Part shown: one piece after another, positions 12,885 through 53,599 of the stretch
How the letters are laid out: each line of letters opens with the position of its first letter
Numbering within the stretch: the first letter of the stretch is position 1
From: Effrenium voratum
Lineage: Eukaryota > Sar > Dinophyceae > Suessiales > Symbiodiniaceae
Direction: 5' to 3'
Length of the DNA: 64,000 nucleotides
Assembly: GCA_963377175.1 (NCBI GenBank)
Contig: CAUJNA010003057.1
Span: forward strand, 416,001-480,000
Position numbers and translations under genes: made by a program
The notes under the pieces: generated by a model
What the model saw: the letters and a program-made list of their open reading frames with translations, nothing else
The model's database searches: none
Told to the model about the DNA's origin: nothing

Positions 12885-12955
12885 AGACCCAACATCCCCA
12901 GCATCGTTTTCAACATCCCCCGCATGTCCAACCAACATCCCCAGCATCACCAACA
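12885..12955. repeat. Short tandem repeat, CATCCCCAGCAT-like units
   Basis: Four to five imperfect units of about 14-16 bp built on ACATCCCCAGCATC or ACATCCCCCGCATG. Confidence 0.7.
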
Positions 12956-12969
12956 AGTCGTGGGTAAAA

Positions 12970-13600
12970 AAACCGGGTTAACGGGGTTGAACAAATGATG
13001 ATTCAAATGGGGGTGCAATTCAATCCCGGAAAAAACAAAAGGAACAACAAGAAAAAAACAAAAAGTAGCAGGGTGGTGGTGGTTGGCGGGGGTGACTTCC
13101 CCTATGATGTTCGAAGAAGTGCATACATACAGACATACATGCATACCTAGATCACATAGCATGCGGTATTTTACAGCATTTTCCCGCGAAATTGGGTGCA
13201 ATTAAATCTCTGGCACAAATCTAAAAAGTGGCGGGGGGGTTGGGGGGCCGGCAGCCCCCCCCCCCATGATGTTCGAAGAAGTGATAATTCAAATAGTGTA
13301 AAATCTAAAAGTAGCCGGGGGGTTGGGTGGGGGCGGCACCCCCCCCCATGATGTTCGAAAAGTGACGATGAAATCAGGGGTGCAATGATTCAAGAAAGTG
13401 TGCGATAGAATAGAATATAAAAGCACCGGGCGGGGGGGGAGGGGTTGGCGGGGGTGACCCCCCCAAGATGTTCGAAGAAGTGCATACATACAGACATACA
13501 TACATACGTAGACTACATAAAAATGCGTTTTTACAGCAATTTCCCGCGAAATTGCATGTTCGAAAAAGTGATGATTCAAATAGGGGTGCAATTAAATTGT
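12970..13600. repeat. Complex tandem repeat with GATGTTCGAAGAAGTG core
   Basis: The word GATGTTCGAAGAAGTG or a close variant recurs near 13104, 13268, 13350 and 13467, each preceded by a G-rich then C-rich run (GGGGTTGG...CCCCCC). The two outer copies share a longer block: GTGCATACATACAGACATAC, then TTTCCCGCGAAATTG, then TGATTCAAAT and GGGGTGCAATTAAAT. No coding potential. Confidence 0.75.
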
Positions 13601-13680
13601 TGGTTTAGGGACTTGAACCCCTGGCTCTTGTAAAGATGGGATATCATCCCCGAAGCACCTCCGATTCGGCTCCAACCCAC
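13600..13680 (-). repeat. tRNA-like relic, possible SINE head
   Basis: On the minus strand the segment ends with GGGGTTCAAGTCCC, close to the B-box/T-arm of a tRNA, preceded by CATCTTTACAAGAGCCAG. A related sequence on the minus strand at 21205-21290 shares both blocks. I cannot fold a full cloverleaf, so this looks like a tRNA-derived repeat, not a tRNA gene. Confidence 0.4.
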
Positions 13681-14768
13681 CTGAGAAGCTGGGTTGGGGG
13701 TTCAACCCAAGTGTCGGCCAACAAAGAGGTGCCACTGGTTAGGAGACCCCCAAAGTGGCGCAATTTGCCGCGCTAGTTTGGTTTGCACCGAGGCCGGTGC
13801 TTCTGGGCCGAAGCTTTGACCTCTCCAAAGCGCTGCTCCATGTGCGCGCGCCTGGCGATCTTTGGAGTTGGAGGTGGATGCCCCGAAGATTGCAAGCAAA
13901 TCCCAAACCATGGACATTTGTAGGGTGTCCCCATATATTCCTACTTGCATCAGTGTCACTTTGGTTTCCTTTTGGCTACCGAACCCCAAAACGGGTAGCG
14001 ACCTCACTGGCTGATTTCGGACTAGCACCAAAATGGTTGCAGGTGTCACCTGAAAGGCACTTTCGAAGTGGCGGAGCTGCTTGCAACGCTTGGAAAGGTG
14101 GCTGGACCGAGCCTCAAAATACCAAATTAAAAATGGGGGATTGCCGCCCAAGGTCATGGTTGGTGAATGGGACATCAAGCTCTTCTCGAGTAAATTCAAG
14201 ATAGACTTGGGAACTTCCCGCAACGGACTGGTTGTTTTGGTTTGACTTCGGGGCATTTCAGGTTGTACTCCTGGAGTGTCTTCGCGACAACCCTGAGGAA
14301 TAAGCACACCCAAGAGGGTTGCCACCCCCATACGTTTTGTTTTGGTTGTGACTCAACTGGGCTTAGGGGCTGGGCAGTTAAGCCTTCTTGCGGGTGAGAG
14401 CGCTGGCTTGGCCCGGCATGTTTGTCATTTGTGGCACAGGGCAAGATGCGCTTATCAGACCTTGCAGGTGAAAGTTCGAAGATTCCGAGCTCCTATCACT
14501 CCTTTCGGCTTTCACTCACAACGTTCAAAACAACCACTTTTCACAGACCTCCATAACTAGGTCCCCCAGTAGTGCCCTTTTACCCTTTTTTGGGGGAGGC
14601 TTCCCCTAAAATAAACTACAGACAAAAAGTTGGTGCCCTTATTCTAACCTCTCTACTGGAGGACCTCCATAAACTTAGAAACATCATCCCCCCCCCCCCC
14701 CCGTTTTTGGGCCGGTTTGGTCGCCCCTCGCCCCCGTCGTGGCGCCTCCCACGTCGGCCTCCCGCCAG

Positions 14769-44217
<29,449 letters not shown>

Positions 44218-44229
44218 GCGCGATCTCCT

Positions 44230-45050
44230 CAGCTCGAGCTCGAATCCGTCGACTCGGCCGAAGGTCCAAGGGTCCTTTAAAGCGATAGCCGGCAGCCGGT
44301 TGGTTTGGATTCAGGAGATTTGAAACCTGGGGAAATGGGAATCCTCCAAGCCAGTTGGAGGGAAACATTTGGAGGTTGTCTCAAAACCCCCCTCAACCTG
44401 TAAATAGGTTTCACTATGTTACTTTACTGGACCAATTGCAATCACTACCAAAATGGGCATGTGTGCCCCTTACATAGTGGCTTATCGAACTTCGTCCCAA
44501 ACTTGAGAAAAGGTAGCGCAGAACGAGCATAATCATCCCGGCAAAAAAGTTGGTTGCTCATTTACTCAACCCTGAACAGAGGATAATTCCCATATTTTGA
44601 GGCCAACCCGAATGTTGACACCAAAGAAATCGCTGGTTCCTGTGTGTGGTCTAAAAGGTTTCACCCGAACCAACACATCCCTATGATATCTTGTCGTTGT
44701 CCTAGTTTTGGGTAACGATTGTCACTCAAATAAATTGGGTGCCTATATATGAAATGCATGAGACGCATTCAGCTTGAGTTCACTCATGGCGTGTCGCTTG
44801 CTAGATGGCACGGATGTGATGACGAAGGCGGAGTATTCCCTGTGTTGCGGCAAGTTTTGCAGACAGGAAGATGGGGATTGTCTTTTCGACGTATTGCGAC
44901 GCCACCTGGCCAAGAGATTCCCAGTTGCCCATTAGTACAGTACCCGTTTGTTTTTTGGGGATTCTATTTCTTCAAGATCAACCAACAACAACAAATCCAA
45001 TAATGTTCTGATTGGAACTGACCAAGTAAGGATTGCATTTGCCAAATTTC
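44230..45050. other. Gap between kinase exon 17 and ankyrin gene
   Basis: No confident gene. An ATG ORF at 44749-45003 (MKCMRRIQLEFTHGVSLARW...) has no motif; it could be an upstream exon of the ankyrin gene but nothing shows this. Confidence 0.35.
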
Positions 45051-45624
45051 AGGCAGCTAGCGCTGGCTGATGACAATGGCATGTTGGGGCCAGAGCGCCC
45101 GTGGGAGAATGCTGAATGCCTGACGGTAATATGTTGAAGAATTGACGGGTGAAGCAGACGGTCTGGCAAATTCCATTGACTTGGTGCTAGCGGCGGGAGA
45201 AGGCGACGCACAACGCGTGATAAAGCTGTTGGAGAAGCCTCATGATCCCAATGCTGCTGACAATTACAACCATATGACACCTTTGTTGTTTGCATCTTCC
45301 GAAGGCCATCTGGAAGTTGTGCAGTGCTTGCTGGATTCGGGTGCTGACAAAGAGAAGGCGGCCAGCAATGGCGCTGCACCACTGCATGTTGCTGCTTGCC
45401 TGGGTCATCAGGCAGTAGTGCAGTGCTTGCTGGATGCCGGTGCTGACAAAGACAAGGGATGCAACATGGGCACCACACCGCTGCTTATTGCTGCACAGCG
45501 GCGCTATATGGCGCTTTTGCAGTGCTTGCTGGATGCCGGTTCCAACAAAGAGAAGGCAGACAACACGGGCGCCACGCCATTGCATGTTGCTGCAGAGCAG
45601 GGCCATCAGGAGATTGTACAGTGA

Positions 45625-46018
45625 TTGCTGGATGCCGGTGCTGACAAAGAGAACGCAAACCACGACGGCTCCACGCCATTGCATTTTGCCGCAGAGCAGG
45701 GTCATCGTGCAGTTGTGCACTGCTTGCTTGATGCCGGTGCTGACAAAGACATGGCAGAGAAAGATGGTGCCACCCCATTGTATTTTGCTGCCTGGGGGGG
45801 TTTGTCGCAGTTGTGCAGTGCTTGCTGGATGCCGGTGCTGACAAAGAGAACGCAAACCACGACGGCTCCACGCCATCGCATTTTGCCGCAGAGCAGGGTC
45901 ATCGTGCAGTTGTGCACTGCTTGCTTGATGCCGGTGCTGACAAAGAGATGGCAGATAAAGATGGTGCCACCCCATTGTATTTTGCTGCCTGGGGGGGTTT
46001 GTGGCAGTTGTGCAGTGC
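45625..46018 (+). repeat. 197-bp direct duplication carrying the same frameshift
   Basis: The unit 45625-45821 is repeated at 45822-46018 with few differences (for example CAT-TGC to CAT-CGC, and GTCGCAG to GTGGCAG). Each holds two ankyrin repeats minus one base in the CCTGGGGGGGTTTGT run. The frameshift therefore came before the duplication. Confidence 0.9.
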
Positions 46019-46164
46019 TTGCTGGATGCCGGTGCTGACAAAGAGAACGCAAACCACGACGGCGCCACGCCATTGATTTTTGCGGCGAGCAAGGCCAGCA
46101 GACATTTGTACAGTGCCTGCTGGATGCCGGTGCTGACGAAGAGAAGGCAAACCACGACGGCGCC

Positions 46165-47100
46165 ATGCCATTGCTTCTTGCGGCGCAGCAAGGACATCAG
46201 GCAGTTGTACAGTGCTTGCTGGATGCGGGTGCTGACAAAGAGAAGGCAAACCACAACGGCGCCACGCCATTGCTTTTTGCTGCAGAGCAAGGCCATCAGG
46301 CAGTTGTACAGTGCTTGCTGGATGCCGGCGCTGACAAAGAGAAGGCAAACCACGACGGCGCCACGCCATTGCTTTTTGCGGCAGAGCAAGGCCATCAGGC
46401 AGTTGCACAGGGCTTGCTGGATGCCGGCGCTGACAAAGAGAAGGCAAACCACGACGGCGCCACGCCATTCCTTTTTGCTGGAGAGCAAGGCCATCAGGCA
46501 GTTGCACAGGGCTTGCTGGATGCCGGCGCTGACGAAGAGAAGGCAAACCACGACGGCGCCACGCCATTGATTTTTGCGGCAGAGCAAGGCCATCAGGCAG
46601 TTGCACAGGGCTTGCTGGCTGCCGGCGCTGACAAAGAGAAGGCAAACCACGACGGCGCCACACCATTGCTTTTTGCTGGAGAGCAAGGCCATCAGGCAGT
46701 TGCACAGGGCTTGCTGGATGCCGGCGCTGACGAAGAGAAGGCAAACCACGACGGCGCCACGCCATTGATTTTTGCGGCAGAGCAAGGCCATCAGGCGGTT
46801 GCACAGGGCTTGCTGGATGCCGGCGCTGACAAAGAGAAGGCAAACCACGACGGCGCCACGCCATTCCTTTTTGCTGGAGAGCAAGGCCATCAGGCAGTTG
46901 CACAGGGCTTGCTGGATGCCGGCGCTGACGAAGAGAAGGCAAACCACGACGGCGCCACGCCATTGCTTTTTGCTGGAGAGCAAGGCCATCAGGCAGTTGC
47001 ACAGGGCTTGCTGGATGCCGGCGCTGACAAAGAGAAGGCAAACCACGACGGCGCCACTCCATTGCTTGTTGCGGCAGAGCAAGGCCATCAGGCTGTGCAG
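46165..47100 (+). repeat. 99-bp ankyrin array with a 198-bp higher order
   Basis: Nearly identical 99-bp units. From about 46330 they alternate ADKEK and ADEEK (AAA/GAA), often with FAG/FAA alternation too, which indicates recent growth by two-repeat steps. Confidence 0.85.
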
Positions 47101-47124
47101 TGCTTGCTGGATAAGGCACCATGA

Positions 47125-48825
47125 TGAGGATCGCAGGATATTTAGGCCCGATTTCCGGCCTTGGGGTTTACGCCGGTTTAGCCGCCGTCAGCCAAGAATG
47201 ATCGAAAGATGAAGCCGCAACCGACAACTTTCGGGGTGGTGGTCTAGCTGTATTTGTCCAAGAAGAGCGATTGTCAGGTCAACGCTGGTCAACGCTGGCA
47301 CTAGCCACATGTGCCCTACCAGCGTTCGCTGTTTGCGCGGGGCATGTTGAGCGCAAGCCCCCAATCGGCCGCCTTGTGGTGAACCAAGGTTCAAAGTGTA
47401 TAATTTGCCTTTGCAGAGGTTCAAAAGTCACTACATGAACCGTGTCATGCAAGCGCCTCAGGAATCCTCGAACATACTTCAAGACACCACCCCACCAACA
47501 GCAGACTAGTTCCAAAAAGGGTTGTGCAATGTGCCGTACCGGGAAAACATAAGTGGATCAGAATACTAAGCATCAAGTAGTTGGACGTGTTGCCATCGCC
47601 TGCTGCGCCCTGGGGTTGTCAGGCGCCCCGGAAACGGGGACCCTCCAAAATTGCACCCAAAAGGAACCCCAAAAAGGCCACGCATCGGCGGTATTAGTCG
47701 GTGTTGCCCCTATTGGGATTGGGGAGCCCTTGGGGTCCGTTGACAACCATAGGAATCAATGTCTTGTGATTGTACCCCATGGACCTGTTTTCAGCCTTGA
47801 TGCCCCACATGCGAAATGTCGAGATAGGCTTCTTTCTAAGGGTGCTCTTGGCCATGGGAGAAGCTCAGATGCATTTGGTCTGCTATTGGACGTGGACGTG
47901 TCTCCGGGTTTCTCGCCAGTTTGGTCGGTTCTTTGACATCGGACACCCACATGAATATTTTGCCAACTCCGTGCCCCACAACTGTTCCATGGTACGACGT
48001 GCAGACGGGGCCGGGACTTGGCTATGTGCAGTAAGCCTCAACTATCCCTCTGTTGGCCCTTATAGACAACCCCTTGCAAGCTCGTATGACCTCTAGGCAT
48101 ACGAAGTCAGAAGCCACCAGTCGCTGCGCCCTGTGGCTCAGGTTCAGCTTCCTCGGGAATTCGCCCTCTTGATGAAGACACTCGGCCAGTTCGGAAGCAC
48201 TCGGGTGGAAAAAAACCAGTTGGCGCCCAAAAGTTGAACCCCTCGTTAAAGGGTTTTCTGGAGCCGAAGGGTGGCCAAAATCGGAATGTTGAACCCCAAC
48301 GAAAGCAAGGCTTGGCCCAACGAAAGCAAGTAAAGCAGGGTTTATTCTTTTATCGGGCGAGCAAAAGACAGGCATGTTAAGTTCGTTCTCAACATGGGTT
48401 GAACATGGTTGAACGCTGGCTTCCAGAACGCAGAGATTGAGCAGTCGCAAGCGAGCTTCCAACCTACCAAAGCCTTTTGGAGGGAATTGGGTTCCATGTG
48501 AGGTGGGAATTGTCCCAAAACCGGCCGAGGGAGGACTACCCAAACGAACCATGCGAAAGTACATATGAGTTGTTGCAGTTTTGATGTTTGGCAGGCGAGC
48601 TATTGCAGATACGGTTCAAACATATGCACTTGAAATGACCATCGGTTTGCGCACGCTGTTGTGGCAAGCGGTTGTTTGCACCAATCGCAAGTCGCGTGGG
48701 TCCTCAGGAGTCCTTGACGGGATCAAGTGCAAAAGGGATAAGGGATGCTATAGTTGTTTCTTTTCTCACTGGATTGGGGATTTGTTTTCAGTCACCGGCA
48801 AGCAAGCAGGTAAGCAGGCAAAGCA
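47125..48825. other. Non-coding stretch, no gene seen
   Basis: Short ORFs only. A plus frame at 47779-47870 (MDLFSALMPHMRNVEIGFFL...) looks mildly protein-like but lacks biased codons and edges. Confidence 0.4.
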
Positions 48826-48829
48826 ATCA

Positions 48830-49120
48830 CCCAGCCTAAGCAAGCCCAACCTAAGCACATCAAACCCACCCCAAATCCACTCAAATCCCCTGCTGTAAAC
48901 CCACCTTCAACCAACCCTCAAGCCACCCTAAACCCTCCCTTGGGCCCACTCTAAACGACCACCGCCCATACTATGCCCACCCACCCAAATCCCAGCCCCA
49001 CCCTAAACCCACCTCTCCAACCTACCCTAAACCCAGCCCACACCCAACCTACCCCATCCTAAACCACCCTACATCTCTGACCTACCCAAAACCCTAAACC
49101 CATCCAAACCCACACTAAAT
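48830..49120. repeat. Second degenerate CCCTAAACC-like block
   Basis: Units such as CACCCTAAACCCTCCC and CCTACCCTAAACCCAGCC over about 290 bp, of the same character as the 9.30-9.66 kb block. Confidence 0.7.
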
Positions 49121-49599
49121 GGACCCAGGAAAAAAGAGAAGAGACACAGACAAACAAATTTCAAGACAAACAGACGCCCCAAACAGGCGCAAATGTCTAA
49201 ATCTTCCTCAGAACGTAGCCCTAGGACTGGCTGCTTCGGAGCGCTGTACTTTTCCTTGCTGGATGTGTGCCGGCTGCAAGGTTGACCAGCAGGGGCATCC
49301 CCAAAGGGCCCAAGCGCAAAGACCTTGTTTGTTTTTTTGGGGACCCCGCATTTCCCTTTTGGTTGTCCTTTAAGACCCACCCAAGGTGGGTACCCTATAA
49401 AAATGTATCAATTTAGTATTATCTGGCCTTAGTGGGCTTTGTAAGGCAAGGTTTTGGAGAGTGTGATATTGAGGATTGCCCCGAAGCCAAGCAAATCCAA
49501 ACAGATGAAGATTAACAAGAACTTCCGCAGTACTAGAACCAATTGAGCCTAGCTGAGCTCGCTTCTAAGTGTCTAAGTGTGATGTTGCTTTTTTGCGAC

Positions 49600-49697
49600 A
49601 GTGAAAGATATAAAGGAAGATACAGGGAGAAAGAATCAGAGAAAGAGATAAAGGGGAACAAGATAAACACACAAAGGCGCGAGCCAGAGAAAGAGAG

Positions 49698-49732
<35 letters not shown>

Positions 49733-49737
49733 AACAA

Positions 49738-49826
<89 letters not shown>

Positions 49827-50140
49827 GAGAGAGAGAGGAGGAGAGGGAGGAGGGAGGGAGGGAGGGAGGGAGGGAGGGAGGGAGGAGAGGGAGGGAGGGA
49901 GGGAGGGAGGGAGGGAGGGAGGGAGGGAGGGAGGGAGGGAGGGAGGGAGGGAGGGAGGGAGGGAGGGAGGGAGGGAGGGAGGGAGGGAGGGAGGGAGGGA
50001 GGGAGGGAGGGAGAGAGAGAGAGAGAGAGAGAGCGAGACAGAGAGAGAGAGGGGGAGATGCAAAAAACGGGAAGAAGGGGGAGAAGCGGGAGAAAGGGGG
50101 AGAAGGGGGGAGAAGGGGGAAAAAGCGTGCTCCAAACTAT
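49600..50140. repeat. GA / GGGA microsatellite with pure purine tract
   Basis: GA repeats (about 49698-49835) run into GGGA repeats (about 49850-50011). From 49740 to 50033 I see no pyrimidine at all: 294 purines in a row. ORFs of RERERE or PSLPPSL in either strand are artefacts. Confidence 0.95.
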
Positions 50141-50880
50141 AGTTCATGTTTCTATAACCCTCCCCCGAGCTCTGCTGGACTTTACTGTGCAGGTCCCTTT
50201 CAAAGGCTGACGAAAAAAGGAAAAGAACATTCCATTTTGCGTTCCGGACAAGATCTCATAGGGCGGGTGCAAGTGGTTGTGGCGGCTTGTCTTGCGCTGG
50301 GGAGCGCAGCTTTCAGGTGCCCACTGGAATAAGAAAACGTAGCAGTTGATGCTCTGCCGGCAGCTCCTGAAGCTGCCTTGTAAAAGCCGCCTCAAGGTTC
50401 GTTTTTCAGCGGACCTCTGGTGTGAGGAAGTTGCCGTGAGAGTGCTCCAGTGACGGTTTGTCGGGTTTCATGTTAACCTGGAGGAGAGCACCTTGGGCGG
50501 TGTTGCAATGGCTCCGTGTGTTTTGAGGGTACCCCCCCCCCATTTTGTGGTGGTTCCAACAGGAAACAGTGGAGCACTTGAGCCAGAATCAAAACCCGGG
50601 TAGCTGAAGGTTAGTAAGGGACAATCCCAACCATAAATAGCTGCGGCCGCCTTCTTAGTTCTTTACATGGTTCTTGGCAGACCATTTTAATGCCGGGTTT
50701 TGATTATGACTCAAATGTGATTTACCATAGTGTGAGTCAAACAGCTGGTAGGTGGAAAAGGGAGTTCCTCCGTGACACGCCAGAATCGCTGCGCCAGCTT
50801 GACACAAGGAAGCAGAAGAGCACCTGTTAAACATTTCAAACACGACCCAGTGAGTTTTTCGGTTGAAGTTTCTCCGAAGG

Positions 50881-50970
50881 CCCCGCACCGGCGCCGGCTC
50901 TTCCATCAGCTCATGGTGGCTGGCGCAGCCTTCGCGGCCTCCAATCCTAGGGACATCCGACGGCTTGAGC
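50881..50970 (+). other. Exon-like island, possible kinase 3' exon
   Basis: After CCGAAG the plus strand reads APHRRRLFHQLMVAGAAFAA then SNPRDIR, with GC-ending codons. It may be a late exon of the kinase gene or of another gene. The phase does not fit directly to exon 17, so at least one exon would be missing. Confidence 0.35.
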
Positions 50971-51519
50971 TTCGCACTTGGGTTCCTCCTTCTTTGGACT
51001 CGGACCCCCCACGGGCCGCAACAGTTTTCCTTTTATATAATACTCAATCTGAGAATCCATGCAAAGTTAATTTGGGGCACGCAGTGGGATAGGCCTTGCG
51101 CCGAAACAAAGGGACACGTATCGCTTTTCACAACCATTTTGGGTTCTGGTTTTCATAGAATGGACCGTTTTCGGGGCAACGTTCAGATAGAGAATGAATA
51201 GAAGAACCCCTGTTGAATCCCATGAACACTCTGTTTGTTTCGGGCGAGAGATGTTACATGGGACAATTGACAATTCTTGGATGGGGTGTCCAGTGGCTCA
51301 GCTATAGCAGGGCGTGTGTCAGAATAGGACACTCCGAAACTCCCAGAATGTTTGCTGGGGTAGACTTAGGATAGATTTTGCATTTTACCAGTGACTCAAA
51401 TTGAAGTAAACAATAAAATATATTCTACAACTGGGCCTAACTCTAATCATGTTTGGTCCTAAAAAGCGTAGCCTCAGCACACGGCCAACCCATACGGCGC
51501 CTCCCTCGTCTAGCGATAG

Positions 51520-51594
51520 GAGGCGAGGCAGCTGCTGCAGCCGCGGAAGCTGGCGGCGCTGTTGGGCGCCCTCCGCAGCAGCGACAGGACTTAG
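51520..51594 (+). other. Exon-like island with stop, possible last kinase exon
   Basis: After GCGATAG the plus strand reads EARQLLQPRKLAALLGALRS then SDRT and TAG at 51592-51594. Helical, GC-biased codons, like a C-terminal exon. If it belongs to the kinase, the gene spans about 37 kb and encloses the ankyrin gene. Confidence 0.4.
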
Positions 51595-51675
51595 CCGTCT
51601 GCGGTGAGGGCGTGGGTTGCCCTTGGCTGTGACCTGAAAACTGTTTTCTTGATGGTTCCCAGCCATCCCCTTAGC

Positions 51676-51703
51676 TTTTTAGGGTTTTAGGGTTTAGGGT
51701 TTA
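51676..51703. repeat. Short TTTAGGG telomere-like run
   Basis: TTTTTAGGGTTTTAGGGTTT then AGGGTTTAG, about four units, 80 bp after the possible last kinase exon. Confidence 0.8.
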
Positions 51704-51780
51704 GTGGGGATTTGCATTTACACCCATGGAGCAAATTACTTTGCTTCGGGTGATCCCCCCCTTTGAAAAATCCAAGCAAA

Positions 51781-52437
51781 TCACTGGCACGCAAGCAGGC
51801 GCAGCACTTCCGCAAGGTCAGGTTTCGATTTCGTGGGACCTGCCGAGGGTGCACGTTTGCCTGGTGCTCTTTGAGGCAGAAAAGCCGTCTGTTGTCTGCA
51901 GAGTGGATCTTTCCACGCATCCGCAAATGCATCTAAGCACAGAAACTCTCCCTTCATTGGTTCCCAAGCATCAAGCTCGATTAGCTCTTCCAAAGAACGC
52001 TGGTCAGAGAACCGCGAGCTAATGCCGAGCTGCGTCCACATGCGCGTTGTCAGGCCCCGTTGGTGACGTGACGTAGCGCGGGGGCCTTCCCGAGTAGAGA
52101 CTGTCGTGAACCAGTCCTCAAATGGTTTCCACGCGCGCTTCTTCGGGATGAACTCATCCCAAGAGTGCGTGCCAGGAACCCATGTGTTGTCAGCCGTCCT
52201 AAAACATGGTGTTGATTCTGATGTCTCAAACTGCTCTGCACTAAAAACCATCATCGGCCATACCGGCCTTGAAAACCTACACTGTGTGTCCGTTCCCGTC
52301 GGCCCGGAAGACCGGGAACCCTTGGTGCTCCAAACCAGAAACTCGATTTTTGTAGCGGTACTTGTCCTTCTTGGTGCCGATGAAGAAGCTTGAGCCTGCC
52401 ATTTAACTTGCACCGCAGCAAGCAGCTTAAACAGCAT
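51781..52437 (-). CDS. Unrecognised minus-strand coding region
   Basis: One minus frame is open for 218 codons from the ATG at 52437. The second half (residues about 85-218) looks genuinely coding: TWVPGTHSWDEFIPKKRAWK, then RSLEELIELDAW and EFLCLDAFADAWKDPLC. At the 5' side, however, a different minus frame has the better codon bias (SFFIGTKKDKYRYKNRV, then GLEHQGFPVFRADGNG, about 52395-52280). The likely picture is two exons with a short intron near 52220-52275, not one continuous ORF. I do not recognise the protein. Confidence 0.4.
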   Translation of the reverse strand: MLFKLLAAVQVKWQAQASSSAPRRTSTATKIEFLVWSTKGSRSSGPTGTDTQCRFSRPVWPMMVFSAEQFETSESTPCFRTADNTWVPGTHSWDEFIPKKRAWKPFEDWFTTVSTREGPRATSRHQRGLTTRMWTQLGISSRFSDQRSLEELIELDAWEPMKGEFLCLDAFADAWKDPLCRQQTAFLPQRAPGKRAPSAGPTKSKPDLAEVLRLLACQ

Positions 52438-52469
52438 AGATTAAGCCGAAGTGCCCTCAGGACAAACGC

Positions 52470-53123
52470 AAATATAGAGACACAGAGATAGATACATAGA
52501 TAGATCCGTCGAGAGAGAGAGAGGTAGATGGAGAGATGGGTAGGTAGAAGGTAGATGGATAGACAGAAAGATAGACACAGATATAGATAATTAGATAGAT
52601 AGATAGGTAGAGGGAAAGAGAACAGATAGATAGACAGACAGACAACAGATAGACAAATAGATAGAAAGATAGAAATAGATAGACAGATAGACAAATAGAT
52701 AGATAGAAGTATTCAGATATAGATAGATGCATAAACAGATAAAAAATAGAGAGAGAGAGAAACAACAACTAATAGATAGATAGATGGAGGAACGAACATA
52801 GATAGATCTGCAGACATCTAGCTAGCCAGGCAAACAGCTAGATGAATGGCTCGATAGATTGGGAGATAGATAGGTAGAAGGTAAATAGATAGATAGACGG
52901 ATAGACAGACGGATAGCTAGCAAGATAGTTAGATAGAAAGATGGAAACAGAGACAGATGTTTAGACAGGCGGACAAACAGATAGATAGGTAGACAGAGAG
53001 AGAGGTAGATAGAGAGATGGAAAGATAGAAGGTCGATAGATAGACAGACAGACAGATAGAAAGATAGAGATAAATAGACAGACAGATAGATAGACAGATA
53101 GATAGAGGCATTGGTAGATAGAT

Positions 53124-53164
<41 letters not shown>

Positions 53165-53335
53165 GCTAGATGGATAGAAAGAACAGAGATAGATAGATAT
53201 GTATATATTTAGGTACATAGATTGGTAGATCGACTCACAGATGGGCAGATAGATAGACAGACAGATAGATAGATAGATAGATAGGTAGATAGGTAGATAG
53301 ACAGATAGGTAGGTAGTTTGACAGATAGAGTGAGA
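52470..53335. repeat. GATA-type satellite, degenerate
   Basis: About 860 bp built on ATAG, ACAG and AGAC tetramers with GA runs (for example 53128-53160). It produces CLSIYLS ORFs on the minus strand, which are artefacts. Confidence 0.95.
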
Positions 53336-53480
53336 TTAGGTAGGCCCTTCGAAAAGTCTGGCCTTTCGAAACAGTCTGGCCCTTCGAAAAGTCCAGCACA
53401 GCGCACTCCGCAGCCGGCCCCGTGAAAAGTCCAGCGCGGCGCACTCCGCTGCCAGCCCCGGTGTAGGAAGTAAAAGAGGA
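53336..53480. repeat. Short GC-rich tandem repeats
   Basis: Three units near CCCTTCGAAAAGTCTGG, then two 37-38-bp units starting GAAAAGTCCAGC and ending GCCGGCCCCGT or GCCAGCCCCGGT. Confidence 0.8.
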
Positions 53481-53599
53481 GGAGGAAGTTGGAGGAAGGC
53501 GACGCTGAGATAAAATCTATAGGGACCCTCACCTGAGAGGTGGGGAAAAACTGATGCGTAAGCTCCTGGCACTGCACTGCTTAGAGGCTAGCCATTCCC

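Larger units (their letters stand above)
45054..47124 (+). pseudogene. Ankyrin-repeat gene with nonsense and frameshift lesions
   Basis: About 19 ankyrin repeats of 33 residues, consensus ADKEKANHDGATPLLFAAEQ-GHQAVVQCLLDAG. The first clean stretch is 45142-45624; it begins at a TTG just after a TAA, so the true start lies upstream, perhaps in an exon after the CAG at 45050-45052 that reads LALADDNGMLGPERPWENAE in another frame and may be part of a ubiquitin-like head. Lesions: TGC to TGA at 45622-45624; a 1-nt loss near 45795; the same loss near 46003; a 1-nt loss near 46090. Three single losses restore the frame, and 46165-47124 is an open 319-codon stretch to a TGA. Ankyrin arrays bind proteins; no catalytic domain is seen. 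It is either a decaying gene or one split by splicing that I cannot see. Confidence 0.75.

Noticed and set aside
13702..14331. 209-codon minus ORF
   Set aside because: No motif, mixed composition, and it crosses a dispersed-repeat copy; judged to be chance.
45187..47088. 633-codon minus-strand ORF over the ankyrin array
   Set aside because: It is a shadow of 99-bp units; the sense strand encodes clear ankyrin repeats.
49533..50147. ORFs of about 200 codons, PSLPPSL on minus and RERERE on plus
   Set aside because: Translation of GA/GGGA microsatellite.
52251..53218. Minus-strand ORFs rich in CLSIYLS
   Set aside because: Translation of the GATA-type satellite.
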